Positions 34,220 through 45,953 of a DNA stretch of 64,000 nt are shown here, in pieces; the stretch's first letter is position 1, and each line of letters begins with the position of its first letter. This DNA comes from Hygrocybe punicea (lineage: Eukaryota; Basidiomycota; Agaricomycetes; Agaricales; Hygrophoraceae): assembly GCA_963556145.1 (NCBI GenBank), contig OY744470.1:2418001-2482000 (forward strand), in the 5' to 3' direction. A program made the position numbers and the translations under genes. The notes beneath the pieces are model-generated. The model did not search any database. It worked only from the letters and a program-made list of their open reading frames with translations, and was not told where the DNA came from.

Positions 34220-34723
34220 GATTAGTGAACAGTCGGGGGCCTATGAAGCCCGGCAATTTAGTGGCATTATATGATGTATGGCGTTGGCAGCATATTGATT
34301 CAGCCGGGAACTAATGCCGTTGAACGTTGAACGTTGAACAGGGAAACGTCGTGCGCGGAGAAGTTGGGGACCTCATCGACATCATGTCCTGGGAGCCTGA
34401 TCTGATAGATGCATCAAACTGGCCCTCGTGATAGGTTCTCGCGGATGTAGAAGTAGTGGTTCGAACACCAGGAATAATCTCGCGATTACCGACTGGGCCA
34501 ACACTAGCGGTTTCATCAGGACGTAAACCATAAGCTTAAAGCTTCAGTTTAATCATTGATAACGTCTTACAAGGTGTAAGATTGACTTGGAGGTGAGTGC
34601 GTAACTAGGAACGTGCATATGAACCATGGCGTTGACAACGTTGAATGAACAAAGATTGGAAAAATGGGCAGGCTCAATGGCGGGTGAAGATCCAATTTGG
34701 CAGAAATAATTTTTTAACTCTCC
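34220..34723. promoter_or_regulatory. Intergenic region between divergent phosphoesterase and methyltransferase genes
   Basis: 504 bp between two divergent start codons, so it must contain both promoters. GTTGAAC is repeated three times head-to-tail at about 34319-34339. No clear TATA box was seen. Confidence 0.4.
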
Positions 34724-36059
34724 ATGTTTGACATTCTTTTCGCGATCCTCCTGCCCTTGGTCGTCGTCCTCATTGGTTTCAGGCTCTTTCCCTTTACGGT
34801 GCGCGAACTGCGCGAACTGTTGACACTTTCACTGCCGAAATCCCAGTACGGATGCTCCTCCCTCAACTGTGCCGTCCAATCTTACACTCGCTACGCCGAA
34901 CTGTCAAAATATGAGCTCTCGTGCATGCGAGCGTCGTACTCCGGTCTTGGTCGCGCTCACAAGCGACTCGGATACAAGTTGGGATATGCAAATAAGCTCG
35001 ACAGGTTGAACGAGGCAATTGGAGTGAACGCAAAAGTCACGAATGCAATTGCCGACTTTGCCAGGAGAGAATTCAGGATTGATCAGGTAAACCGTGGCAC
35101 CGAGAATCTGGGAAGAGTCAAAGAGTCCTTAAAACATTTCGTGCGGGATTGGAGTGAGGATGGGAAGGACGAGCGAGACAAAATATTTGCACCGATCTTG
35201 GATGTGTTGAGAGATGTAGAGAGTAAGGAGAGGGCTAGAAAGAAAGTTCTGGTTCCGGGATCTGGACTTGGCAGACTTTCTTGGGAGATCTCACAGTTGG
35301 GTATTCAATTTCTCTGTTTCTGACCAACGAATAAGGTTGAAATCGTTCACAGGCTTTGATACGACTGCGAATGAATGGTCCTTTTTCATGACACTCGCTT
35401 TTCGTTTCCTAATGTCCCCGATCACTACGGTATCCCCTCATCAACATACGCTCTGCCCCTACTCGCATTGGTTCTCTCATCAACGCGCCAACGATAACAC
35501 TTTTCGACCTATCACATTTCCCGACGTTGTTCCATGCCTCTCCCCCAATCTCCATCTCGTGGAAGGGGACTTCCTGTCTTTACCGATACCAGACCGTGCC
35601 ATCCGCGACTCGTTATGGCTTGAAACCCAGAACATCTCACAAAATCCGAGCGAGCCAGGAGGTTACGACTATGTGGTTACGTTGTTCTTCATCGACACAT
35701 CGCTCAACGTAATTGAAACCATCGAACATATTTACACCCTTCTGAAGCCTGGGGGTTCTTGGATCAATCTTGGGCCACTGCTGTGGACCGGAGGAGCGCA
35801 GGCTAAGGTTGAGCTCAGCCTGCAAGAAGTGTTGCAGTTGGCTGAGGAGGTTGGGTTCATTCTGGAGGGGCGTCATGTGGAGGTTGACAGTTGGTCTGAG
35901 TTTCCGAATGGGAATGGGACTGCAGAAGAGGAGTGGATGATGAAAGGTAATGAGAAGCGGAGGAGAAAAACTGTGCAGTGTGAATACACCGCAGATAACA
36001 AGGCGATGATGACATGGATTTACCACGCCGAGTTTTGGGTTGCGAGAAGGTGGAAGTAA
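34724..36059 (+). CDS. Carnosine N-methyltransferase family protein (N2227-like)
   Basis: Two exons, 34724-35300 and 35353-36059, encode 427 residues. A hydrophobic N-terminus (FDILFAILLPLVVVLIGFRL) may anchor it in a membrane. The N2227 region has KLGYANKLDRLNEAIGVNAK; the SAM-binding motif I is VLVPGSGLGRLSWEISQLG, followed by FDTTANEWSFFM, DYVVTLFFIDTSLNVIETI and LLKPGGSWINLGPLLW. Such enzymes (CARNMT1, yeast YNL092W) methylate a histidine of carnosine or of proteins, using S-adenosylmethionine. The order of motifs is complete, so it should be active. The membrane anchor is not typical and may be a separate feature of this lineage. Confidence 0.88.
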
Positions 36060-36367
36060 ATGTTTATGACGGATATTTATCTGCACACCGTGTAAGCATA
36101 TACATGACTAGACCTTCATGCCACCACTCTCACTTTTTTTTTTTGAAGTTCAAACGCGTCGCGGTCACGTGAGGTACTAGCATCGAGTCACAATGTGGCG
36201 AAGACCAAATTGGCCATGACATATAGACGCTTGAGGCATAGAGTTCTCATCCTGGCAAGATTTCAATCGGCCCATCCAGCCAGGCGTGTGGCACTCATTC
36301 TCACTGGGCCACTTCTTGGACAACGTAACACACCTTCGTCAAGGACGTCTCTTGCAACACGAACATC

Positions 36368-37005
36368 ATGTGCGCAGATATTCAACACTACTATACTCCT
36401 CCTGACCCCACCGATGAGCCTGACTCCGCGAATCGCCTCCGGATTCTAAAAGCTTACCAAAAGCGAGGCCCTTTACCAAGCCGTGCCACCGTCGGGCTAC
36501 CCACTCGCCACCTAAAAATTGCTCAAGAACTGGCATATAATTTATCCTCCCGGTCCGACGTACAAGCAAGTGTTGTAGCGTCTTCCACCCGAAACGAAGA
36601 ATACATCAAAGCTCCTCAGTCACATATATCAATTCCTCCAGTTGGCGCGCAAGAGGTATTCCAGAGTATCACTTGTTCACTTGGGAGTCGGGACAAGAGC
36701 TTCGAGGTCGGTTCACTACGTTCGTTTTCATGCATCCCGTGATAGGAATATTATGTTTTTTATGCTCGTCTGGCCAGGAACTACGATTAGAATGCTACTT
36801 GCAATCTCGAATAGCAACGGGTCTCCCGCCTCAACCTGTAGATAAGACCATATCGTGGTGGAATGTCATACCACCTGCATTCGTGCCCTTCGTCCAGGAG
36901 AATGCTCATGCCTATGATTCGACTTCAGAATTTGGGGACACCAAGTTTGGCATTGATGTCGTCATGCTGCGGAGGTGTGGTTTCTTCCGGCAGACCAAGA
37001 GTTAA
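36368..37005 (+). CDS. Hypothetical protein
   Basis: At least two exons. The 5' part begins MCADIQHYYTPPDPTDEPDS and runs to about 36650; the 3' part carries ELRLECYLQSRIATGLPPQP, WWNVIPPAFVPFVQENAHAYD and FGIDVVMLRRCGFFRQTKS, ending at 37005. A junction near 36655-36770 is required because the two parts lie in different frames; I could not fix it. No known domain. Confidence 0.45.
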
Positions 37006-37184
37006 ATATTGATAGGACTTGACAGCATTTGATGCCTTGTGCATGAAGAACTTCGTTTTTTTGTCGGAAATAATATCTTGTATGAATCAATGAAGACCCG
37101 AGACGTATATTTGCCTTCAAATCCTTTCGAGTTTTATGACATTCAAGGAGTACAATACTTTACATGTTTGTCGTCGTCTACCTA

Positions 37185-38053
37185 TCAGTAATCTGCCGGC
37201 GGTGCCTTTCCCTTTCTCTTGCCAGCCGCAGCGTGTGTACCTTCTAAACAACGAACGTTAGCGAAACATTGCATACAAGAAGTTAGGAATCTTTCACCCT
37301 CTGGAGCGATGCGAAAAATCTTCACAATCAGCGAAGTCATCTCTTGATCTTCGATATTAGCAGGGACGGGGTTTCTACTTCCACCAGCTACGGATTTACC
37401 CCGCGCCCGCGCACACTCTCTTGCTCGTGCAATCGTCAGGGCAACTTCCATCCCCAGCTGCAGTCCTTCTTGGTACGAAAGAGGCTCTTGTCGTGCGCAG
37501 AGCGCAGAATATCGCGGAACTAAAATAGTTCTATCGATACCGTACTTGTGATAGAGAACGATCCTCTCAATATCGGAAAGATCTTGTTTCTCGAGCTCTC
37601 TGACAACCAAGTGTTTGATTTCTTCAAAGTGCCATCGTAGGGCCAGCTCCAGTATAATGATCCAATCCTCGATGGATGCGTTATATAACGAGTGCTGGCT
37701 ATATTCCAGACTGGTTTAGGCTGCATATGTGTACGACGCGAGGAGCACTCACGGATTGTAGAATATCCACAAGAGGCGTTCGAAATCTCGACTTCGAACG
37801 CCACTTAACACGAAGGCATTGGACTCGGAAGTCCCCTTCGGCGATTCTTCGAGAGCTGAGCGGAAATATTGTGAATCCCTCAGAAAAAAGTGTCGGTGTA
37901 CGCAAAATATATAGTTCTCCGCCTAATTTCATCATGAAATATTTCAAATCACCGAGAACAGCGATATGCACACACCAAAAAGAATAGATCGCCACCCGTG
38001 AGGAAGTACTGGGGGTGGTGAGCAAGGCAGGCGAAATCATTACTCGTGGACAT
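37185..38053 (-). CDS. BTB/POZ domain protein 1
   Basis: Starts MSTSNDFACLAHHPQYFLTGGDLFFLV at 38053; later blocks read ENYIFCVHRHFFLRDSQYFR, DFERLLWIFYNP, then SIEDWIIILELALRWHFEEIKHLVVRELE and IERIVLYHKYGIDRTILVPRY. This is the layout of the short BTB proteins expanded in mushroom genomes: a BTB fold (D...F.VHR.FF...S..F) then a helical BACK-like part. Introns lie after FFLV and FYNP. Such proteins may dimerise and recruit cullin-3, but function is untested. It is the last of an array of minus-strand paralogues. Confidence 0.75.
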
Positions 38054-38697
38054 CCGCGGTAAGTCTACCTGTAAGGCCTGGACAGAACACAGAACTTGAA
38101 ACAGAGCTGAGAAATATAGTGAATCCGAGGATAATTCTTCACTCACGGGGCGCCAGGCTTTATACGCAAATTTGGATCCTTGAAGCGCCCGTACACTGAC
38201 ATGAATTGATGTCGTCTCCCTAATCGCAGCTTAGTTCGAGTTGCTTCCCTGCATGCATGTGCTGGCCTTGCGGCGAAAATTTTCTCTCGGTTGGCTGCGC
38301 AGAAGATCCTTCGAGTTCGCCACTTCTGGCTGGCGTTGAGAATTACACGCTGTCAAGTAGAAGTTCAAGAACGCGTGAATAACCTGTCTCTAACGGGAAG
38401 ACCTGCAGGTCGCCACTGGACTATTTCCATTGTCCGTATAAATATTTACGGCACAACTGCAAGTACACTGATTTCTGTCGGTCTCATCCGCAGGCACAGC
38501 TTGTGAACGGTACCGTGACGGCAAACGGATTTCCGAACTGAAGTTTCCGCCGCCCTTCCCTGCTGCGGATCACCGATTATCGATTATTAAGTCCTTCAGG
38601 TTCTAATCTACCGCGAGGCTTTTTCTTACGGTGCATCTGTAACCCGTTTTGTTTCCAGAGTTGCCAAGAACATCATGAAGCAATAAAACTTGTACCA

Positions 38698-41052
38698 TTA
38701 CGGCCAATCTGGGGATACCAAGGTGTCTGGGGAATCAAAAAACTCGTCGTCGTCCTCATCTTCATCCTCGTCAATGACACGAAAGCTGGACACAACTTTT
38801 CCTTTTCCTTTTCTTTGCCTTCGGTTGTCCCCGTTTGGTGCGTGGCCTTTATTATCTCCAATGCCCTTGTCGGTGTCCGCGATGCAATCTCCTCCCAATG
38901 CTTCAGCGATATTGTCACCCGGGCCGCCTCGATTGTTCTCACCGTGGTTGGAATCTGTCGTAAGGGTCTCGGAATTTCCTTCTTCATCTTCCTTACTGCC
39001 TCCACCGTCCTTTATTTCCTCAGTTCTCGCGCTCTCCCCATTCTGTACGCAAATCGTGATATCTTGCCCTTCAACGCCGTGAACTGATGCTTCACCCCCG
39101 CCACTCATAGTCCCAATGCCATCGACAATTTTGTCAGCCTTTTTATTTCTCTGGTCCCCGCCCTCCTCACCTGGTCTAGAGCCAATGTTTGGAGTCGCTT
39201 TTCCATCAACGGCTTCATTGGTTGTTGTGGTATGACCATCGGGGATGCCGTTGACAGATTGGTTACCCTCCCTTACCTCTGCATCCTCATTTCCACCGAT
39301 CACCCCGCAATCATCATGCTCGTTACTTCGACTATTCCTCCCGCCACCGTCGCTGTCATCCGTGCCTGTGGTGCCTTTGCCCCCAGTCCTATTGGCTTCC
39401 TGATTGTCGCTCACGCTCTCACCACCATCGCCTAGATCTCGCGCATAGCCATTTGTCTCCGTTCCCTTTCCGTTCTCTTGGTTGACAGGAGTGCTCCCAA
39501 ACAGTTCTTTGTTGGAACTGCTGGCTTGGTTGTCTATGTCGTCGTAGGTACTGCTGGATGGGTTGGTGCTGGTGATGTCAAATGGTTTATGGTTGGCAGA
39601 ATCGGTCGGGTCATCGCTGGCGCTGAGGTCGTCATTCGTGCCGACGGTTTGGTCCCCGTTCGTGCCATCGCTCGTAAACGAGTGAGTGTCGTTCTCCACG
39701 CTGTCCTCGACATTGATGCCTCTCCCGCTTTCGTTCCCCTCGCCCTCACCCTCAATGAAGTCTCCCTTTCCTCCATCATCATTCGCGTCTAGGTTATCTC
39801 CATCACCACTACCCCCGTTTCCATTACCCGCATTTGTCGTGTGGCCGTTTAATAACCCATCCAGTTGACCTATGGTAACATGATTCGTGCTGCTTGAGCT
39901 TGGGTAACTGGCGTCATTTCCATTTGGTGCTCTGTGTTCCGTGATACCATTGGGCGCTTTCTGGGGCATGTGGGCGTTGGCGGAACTGTTATTGTCACCA
40001 TCTACGATATCTCGTGTCGGGGCAGGATGGTTCTGGTCTTGGTCAGCCCCTTCGTCATCGTTGTGATTGTTAGATGTGGCACTTCCAAAATCGTTATGTA
40101 CATGAAGTTCGTCAGGACTCGGATCCTGATTTCCCCCCCTGCCATCCTGTTCCTCTCGAAGAACGTCTCTCGATCTGTTTCCCTCGGTACTTGTTCCGGA
40201 TGTGGTCATCTGTTAACAGCTCCCTGAGTCAAACTTGACGGGGACCTAAAGTTGGAATTCACCGATCCACCTGAGTGCTGCGGGTTACTACCATCTGATG
40301 TTGCTAGTCCGAACACGGCTTCGACGATCGCATGCATTTCTGCATCAGTTGGAACCAAGCTCCTGGTTCGGATCTGGTCGCGGGCTTTGAACAACTTGTA
40401 CGAAGTCTCCATCCCGAGCCTGTTACAATCTTCCATAGTGGGAAACTCGTCTGTGGAACACAAAGCGGCATAGGATGGAATCAGCCAGGTGCGATCCAGG
40501 TCATATCTGTGATATATCTGAATCTTTTGAATAGGCTCTATTTCTTCCTTTTCGAGCTGTCGAGTTGCGAGGTTTTTCACCTGTACGAATTGCCAGTTGT
40601 GTGCGAGCTCCAAGATTCTCATCCAGCTTGATAAAGGTGCGTCATACATGGAGTACGTCCTGATTGCCATTAGCCTCTGTGATGTCAGTTCTTCTAGGTA
40701 AGGTGAACTCACGGATTGTAGAACACCCAAAGAAAGAGCTCAAAATCCGCTACGGTGATACCTTCGAGCGGGAACGCGTTCATATCTGATGTGCCTCTGG
40801 GAGGCTCTCCAGGCGACGCTGGGGTCGATAGCTGTGTTCGAAAATGGCAGGAATCGCGCTCGAAAAAAAATCTGTGAACACGAAACAGGATGTTCTCGAC
40901 CTATATTATGGAGAGAACATACGACGTCCCAGCACCATACCAAACAAAACGGTTTGTAAGTCACTCACCAGGAAAATTACATCCCCTCCCCTGATGTAAA
41001 ACTTGTTGTGGTGGCGAATTCTGTGGAGTGTGGGTTGATCGATATCAGTCAT
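38698..41052 (-). CDS. BTB/POZ domain protein 2 with long acidic low-complexity tail
   Basis: Starts MTDIDQPTLHRIRHHNKFYI at 41052. The BTB part reads GGDVIFL, LFRVHRFFFERDSCHFRTQL, MNAFPLEGITVADFELFLWVFYNP; then TYSMYDAPLSSWMRILELAHNW to about 40263. A 53-nt intron (40262-40210, GTGAAT...AACAG) joins in frame to 503 codons ending at 38698. That tail is extremely rich in Gly, Asn, Asp and Ser and ends with an acidic run before FFDSPDTLVSPDWP. Without the splice, the upstream stop and downstream ATG would overlap. The paralogues have no such tail. Confidence 0.7.
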
Positions 41053-41758
41053 GATGTTTGAATCCAGTTTCGAAGTGAATACTGGCCTGAGTTCGTTTTA
41101 TGAGTGAACAACGGGCGCTGCACGTGTATTCCCCATGCTTTTCACTCCACTCCTGCATGTACACCGTCACGGTTGTGCCCTCTCAAAACACGCGCTGCGC
41201 GCCTTTGGGAAATTATCTACACGACACGTCAATCGAGACGGGTTTTTGCTTATCGTCATCTGCAGGGTCCTTGGGCTGTGGATCGTGGTGAGAATCGCCG
41301 TCAATGTTACCCTCTCTGGTTCGTGGCGAATCTTGGCAGTAGGGACGAGAACCTACTACTGCGGATCCCATTTATCGAGTGTTTACTCCACAAATTACCG
41401 TCGACTCGCCTCATGCACTATATTGCTGCGGCACGCTGTATCGGCAGCAATGAAATGCCCCTTACCCACACTAATATTGCCTCGATGGGTTTGCGTCAGC
41501 ATGTCGAGGGCAAAGGGTACGAAAGTACTGTCAACATTCGTGTCAAAATCGTATTGCCGCTGCTCCCCGTCATCGCATCTTGATGTATCCATTCCGACAG
41601 GTTTCATCAGCTCATCGATCCTACTTCGTTACAAATTGCAGCGTTCATTTGACAACCAATGTCTGACAAGGACCCTCAGGCCTCAGCAACCGTGACAGTA
41701 TTCTCAACACCGTTAGATCTAAAGCCGTAAATTCCACCGTTGTGTATAGAAGACAAGA
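41053..41758. other. Intergenic region between BTB genes 2 and 3
   Basis: Upstream of BTB 2 and downstream of BTB 3. Open plus-strand frames exist (41104-41695) but have no recognisable domain or splice logic. Confidence 0.35.
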
Positions 41759-42867
41759 CTAGTTTTGGCCACCCTGTTTACCCCTTTTCTTCTCGCTCTT
41801 CTCATTTGCGTTGCTCTTCTCATTTGCGTTGCTCTTCTCATATGCGTTGCTCTTCTCATATGCATTGCTCTTCTCATTTGTGTGGCTACCGTTGGCCTTG
41901 CCAGATCCGGACCCACTCGCGCCAGCGCTGCGTCCATTCATAGACGCACTAGCCCCACTGGTGTCAGGATCAGCTGAAACAAATAGCAAGTTAACTTGAC
42001 GGTGAAAGGTAGAATAAATAATATTAAAGTGTGTACTTGGTAGTTTTGTAGGAGTGGGCTGTGAAACCTCAGGAGCTGTTTTAAGTTCGAAAAGATCGGT
42101 AATGAGGGATTTCATGTCGTCCTCTTTGAAGTCGGAAGGGACGGGTGTGCGGGCCCCGCTATCCGTTGCTTTGCATCGAGCGCACTCTCTAGCTCGAGCA
42201 ATCAACAGGGCCGTTTGCAAGCCCAGCTGGAAGCCTTCGTCGTACGTAAGGGACTGCTCTCGGGCGCAAAGCGCTGCGTAGCGAGGAACAAGAATCCTTT
42301 TGTCGATTTCGTATTTATGATAAAGGACGATCCTATCGATGTCCGACATCGAGATCTTTTCGAGTTCGCGAACAGCGAGCGCCTTCACCTCGTTGAAGGC
42401 CCATCGGTGAGCAAGTTCTAGGATAGACGTCCATTGCTCGACCGTCGTGTCGTACAGTGAGTATTTGCTGAAATGCTGGTCATTTTTGGGTGTCGCAGAT
42501 AGCATTGGTGGTGAAAACTCACGGATTGTAAAACACCCACAACAAATGCTCGAAGTCCGTGCTCTTGACGTTGTCGAGTACAAGGGAACTCGACTCCGAC
42601 CGACCCTTCGGTGATTCCCCAGGTGAAGCCGGGGCTGCTAATTGTTCCTGGAAAAACGTAGACTCTCGTTCGAAAAAATACCGATGAACGCGGAAATGGT
42701 AGTTTTCGACCTTGAAAAACGTTTTTATAATGAGCTTGTGGATGCAACACGAAATAATACGATATATAAAAATCCACCAGAAAGTAAAGATCGCCCCCAG
42801 GCAAGTAGTACGCCCCGTGGCGTTCTAGCGCAGTAAGTTTATTGTCTACGGGGGTGGTGCTGCTCAT
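41759..42867 (-). CDS. BTB/POZ domain protein 3
   Basis: Starts MSSTTPVDNKLTALERHGAY at 42867. The blocks GGDLYFLV, ENYHFRVHRYFFERESTFF, STDFEHLLWVFYNP, KYSLYDTTVEQWTSILELAHRW, KALAVRELEKISMSDIDRIV and SLTYDEGFQLGLQTALLIAR are in order, separated by short introns. After a further intron (about 42040-41975) the C-terminus carries five repeats of the hexapeptide (N/Y)EKSNA before EKKRGKQGGQN. This member is the clearest match to the family pattern. Confidence 0.78.
41780..41890. repeat. 18-bp tandem repeat in BTB gene 3
   Basis: Five to six copies of CTTCTCATTTGCGTTGCT-like units (18 bp) with T/A variants at the same place, coding the (N/Y)EKSNA hexapeptide repeat on the minus strand. Confidence 0.9.
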
Positions 42868-43438
42868 GAGTATATCAAGGTCCTGTCTAGTCGAGTGAGG
42901 GTAGGAGGGGGGATCTGCTGAAGAGCTGATGTACCGGTAGAGCTTTTGAGTCCGATGTCGACAATGATGACCCGGACTACACGTGTGCTGTGCATGTTAC
43001 GAATTCCTGATGAGAACGTCCTTTTGTACCTTTGCCCATTATCTTCGCTTGCAGGCAAGTAGGACGTAAGACGTAAAGCTTGTCCGACGGCAGAATCAGG
43101 CAATATTGTCACTGAAAAATTTCTACACCTGCCAGCACTTGGCAACGTCGCGTCTGCATCAAGAGACACCAATGCATTTGGTTGATTGCCGCCAGCTTCC
43201 CTAACACGTTGACCAGCGAACGTCATGTACAGGTCCCCGTTATTTGGGCTTAGGCTTAAATAAGGAGGACGATTGCGCTGCACAATGCGGAGAGCAAAAT
43301 GGCTTTGGTTGAACGTAAGTCTCCACCTTGACGCCCACTAGCACTCATAAAACAGAAGATGACGATACCCGGTATCGACTCGGAGACCCCGCCCTCAAAA
43401 ACCAATGCATGATGAAACTGCGACAAAAGGTAAAGATA
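42868..43438. other. Intergenic region between BTB genes 3 and 4
   Basis: A minus-strand frame of 139 codons (42864-43283, starting MQRNRPPYLSL) fills most of it but has no domain and no paralogue in the array. Confidence 0.3.
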
Positions 43439-44421
43439 TCAAACCACAATAATCCCATCAAGTCCGAACGTTTCGGCGACCAGACGTGAGGTATCTGAAA
43501 GCCTCGATGGCTTGTCGAAGGCCCTTCGAGACTGTGGCGCTTTGCGCTGTATTGCAGGATCAAGCACCAACTCCTTTCGGTTGTGAATTCTCGGGTGATT
43601 GGGCTCGCTTACCGATGCGGGCCGCTTAAGTGACCCTCGAGGCGATGGGAGGGGTAAAGAATTACGTCTCCCAGACGATTTACGCAGCCGTTCGCGCAAC
43701 TGTGAGATCCGCACAGAGGTTTGCAGCCCGAGCGCCGATGCCTCTTGCATAGTGAGCGACTCTTGCCGCTCGCAAAGCTCGGTGTAAGCCTTCAATGCCC
43801 ATGGCGAGCAGATATCAAACTCCCTAGAGAGTGAAATTATATTCGCTGGACTGAGGGGATGGCGTTCTATTTCGCGAATGGCGAGAGCCCGGATATCCTC
43901 GAATTCCCATCTGGTAGCGAGATGGAGAACTGAAGTCCATTCTTCCGCTGTCTGCGGTTTGTTGGTACCGTAAGTTCTGAGCAGAATTAAACATTTTATA
44001 AGCCTCAGAACGTACGTGAGGGGATGGGAATATGTACTGACTGGGGAAATATTATCCACAATAAACGCTCGAAATCCACGCTGGATATTCCTGGGAATTG
44101 CACGGGAAAATCATCCGACGACCCTTCAACCACCTGTCCAGAGAAAACTCCAGGTTTGGGTAATGAGAATACGTCTCTGAATACTCGTGAATGCTGAGTG
44201 AATATCGACCGAAAGACATTGAACAACGTGTTTTCAACCTTGACAAATGCATTTCCATCGTCGGGATTCCAGAACGATTTATTTATTTAGGTGCTCACCA
44301 AAATGACCAGATTTCCATCTTCAAAATAGTAGTCAGAATGGCGCACAGGTGCCATAACAATGCCCGGAGGCTCATGCAGGGCAGTGTCAAGTGATTTCGG
44401 ATTAGCGCCAAAGTCGTTCAT
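43439..44421 (-). CDS. BTB/POZ domain protein 4
   Basis: Starts MNDFGANPKSLDTALHEPPG at 44421; YYFEDGNLVIL is followed by an intron, then ENTLFNVFRSIFTQHSRVFR, PVQFPGISSVDFERLLWIIF, an intron, then KPQTAEEWTSVLHLATRWEF, ALAIREIERHPLSPANIISL and a basic Ser/Pro-rich tail. It is the most diverged member of the array (YYFEDGN in place of the usual GGDLYF motif). A broken sister copy lies directly upstream. Confidence 0.7.
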
Positions 44422-44744
44422 TGGGAATAGTGGAAGTGAGTCCTCAAGGACGACGATTCTCAAGGAACAAATTCTGCGGCCGCAGCGGCGCAGCTTCAGG
44501 TAAAAGCAGGTGTAGCAGGGTGTCCACCATGAGTCCGTGGAAATAAGGTATGCGCGCGGTAAAAAGTGCCGCTTTCACTCTGTACATGTGTTGGTTGCGT
44601 GTATCAGCAGCACGTAGATCAGAATGAAATAATTTGACTTGGCTACGCACAACGAGAACCCTGGAAATTTGAGGTCCACAATCGAAAAACCTCTCCATGT
44701 TTTCAAAAAAGTTCCCTGAGGCCTTGCCTTAAACAGTCTGATTC

Positions 44745-45461
44745 GTAGAACTGGCTGCCCTCGCTAATTTAAAGCCTTCCGCTCGAAGCCATGGTGAGCG
44801 GATGTCAAACTCCCTAGAGAGTGTAATTTTATTTGCTGGACTGAGGGGATGGCGTTCTATTTCGCGAATGACACAAGTGTGGATGTCCTCGAATTCTCAC
44901 CTGGTAATGAGATAGAGGACTGAAGCCCATTCTTCTACCGTCTGCGGTTTGGAAGTGCCATAAGTGCTGATGAGTACAACTGGCATTGTATCAGCGTCAG
45001 AACGTGTGCGTGAGGGAAAGGAAATATGCGAACTGGCGAAATACTATCCATAACAAAAGTTCGAAATCCACGCTGGATATACCCAGAAATTGAACAGGGA
45101 AATCACCCGACGACCCTTCACAACCTGGCCAGAGGAAACTCCAGGTTTGGGTAGTGAATATTGACCGAAAGACATTGAAAAATGTTTTAAACCTGAAAAT
45201 TACACGACTATCGGCACTGTCTAGAAAGATTTACTGAACGTTGACTCGGCTCGCCTGTATAACAAGATTGCCATCTTCGCAATAGTACTCGGAGTGGCGA
45301 ACCGCCACAGGTGTCAGAATAGCACTAGTGGGCCTAGAAACGAGAGAGTCGAGTATTTTGGAGTTCGCGCCAAAGAGTCCATCAAGTATACTGAAAATAG
45401 GGATCTGGACCTCAAGATACGTATTTAGCGAACGAAAGTGCGGCAGAGGTGTTTCAGGCAT
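44745..45461 (-). pseudogene. BTB/POZ protein, decayed sister of gene 4
   Basis: Starts MPETPLPHFRSLNTYLEVQI; FGANSKILDSL and SEYYCEDGNLVIQ match gene 4. Then a 1-nt loss near 45120 shifts frame, the first intron donor is lost, an in-frame TGA lies at about 44899, and similarity stops after LSREFDIRSPW at about 44780. The conserved stretch after the TGA (REIERHPLSPANKITLSREF) is still readable. Confidence 0.8.
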
Positions 45462-45950
45462 GAGTGATAGGGAGGTGCGGTGAAACCCATGGAACCGGAC
45501 TTGATTTGTATACTAGAATGGAAGACATGCACACAGATGACTATTTCATCATGCAACGGCGGGCATGCAATGCTCAACTTGTGACATTGTGTGAAACGCC
45601 CTCAATGCGCGACTGCCCCAGCCTTCCGCACCTACGACACGGTACAGTAAAATATTCGACGGTCAATGCAGTACTCACTGGCACAGAACCCAATCACCCC
45701 GTATCTAGCGTCGTCAGCATGTCATACTTGAGCTTTCAAGCACGAATGAAACTTCGATAAGCAGGGCGGTTTTTTGAGCACGCTGGCGAGAGCGGTTGCA
45801 TTTTAAACCCTATACCCGTCCAGCCTTCGGCGAGTCTTGTTTCCCGGATGACCAAGCCTTATGAATCATATTGGCCTTCGGTGCACATATACAAGGTAGA
45901 TCAGACAGAATGATGACACCTACATAAATGTTCAACAACGTACAATCATA
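45462..45950. other. Intergenic region, nothing recognised
   Basis: Between the BTB pseudogene and the PARG-like gene. A plus-strand open frame at 45464-45760 shows no domain. Confidence 0.35.
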
Positions 45951-45953
45951 TTA

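Noticed and set aside
38690..39880. Plus-strand genes opposite the acidic tail of BTB protein 2
   Set aside because: Their composition mirrors the low-complexity Gly/Asn/Asp codons on the minus strand; the minus frame continues a spliced BTB gene.
40206..40209. Overlapping TGA/ATG as evidence of a bicistronic operon
   Set aside because: A 53-nt intron with GTGAAT donor and AACAG acceptor joins the two frames in phase, which suits a fungal gene better.
41104..41695. Plus-strand gene between BTB genes
   Set aside because: Three overlapping frames of similar length, no domain, no splice logic.
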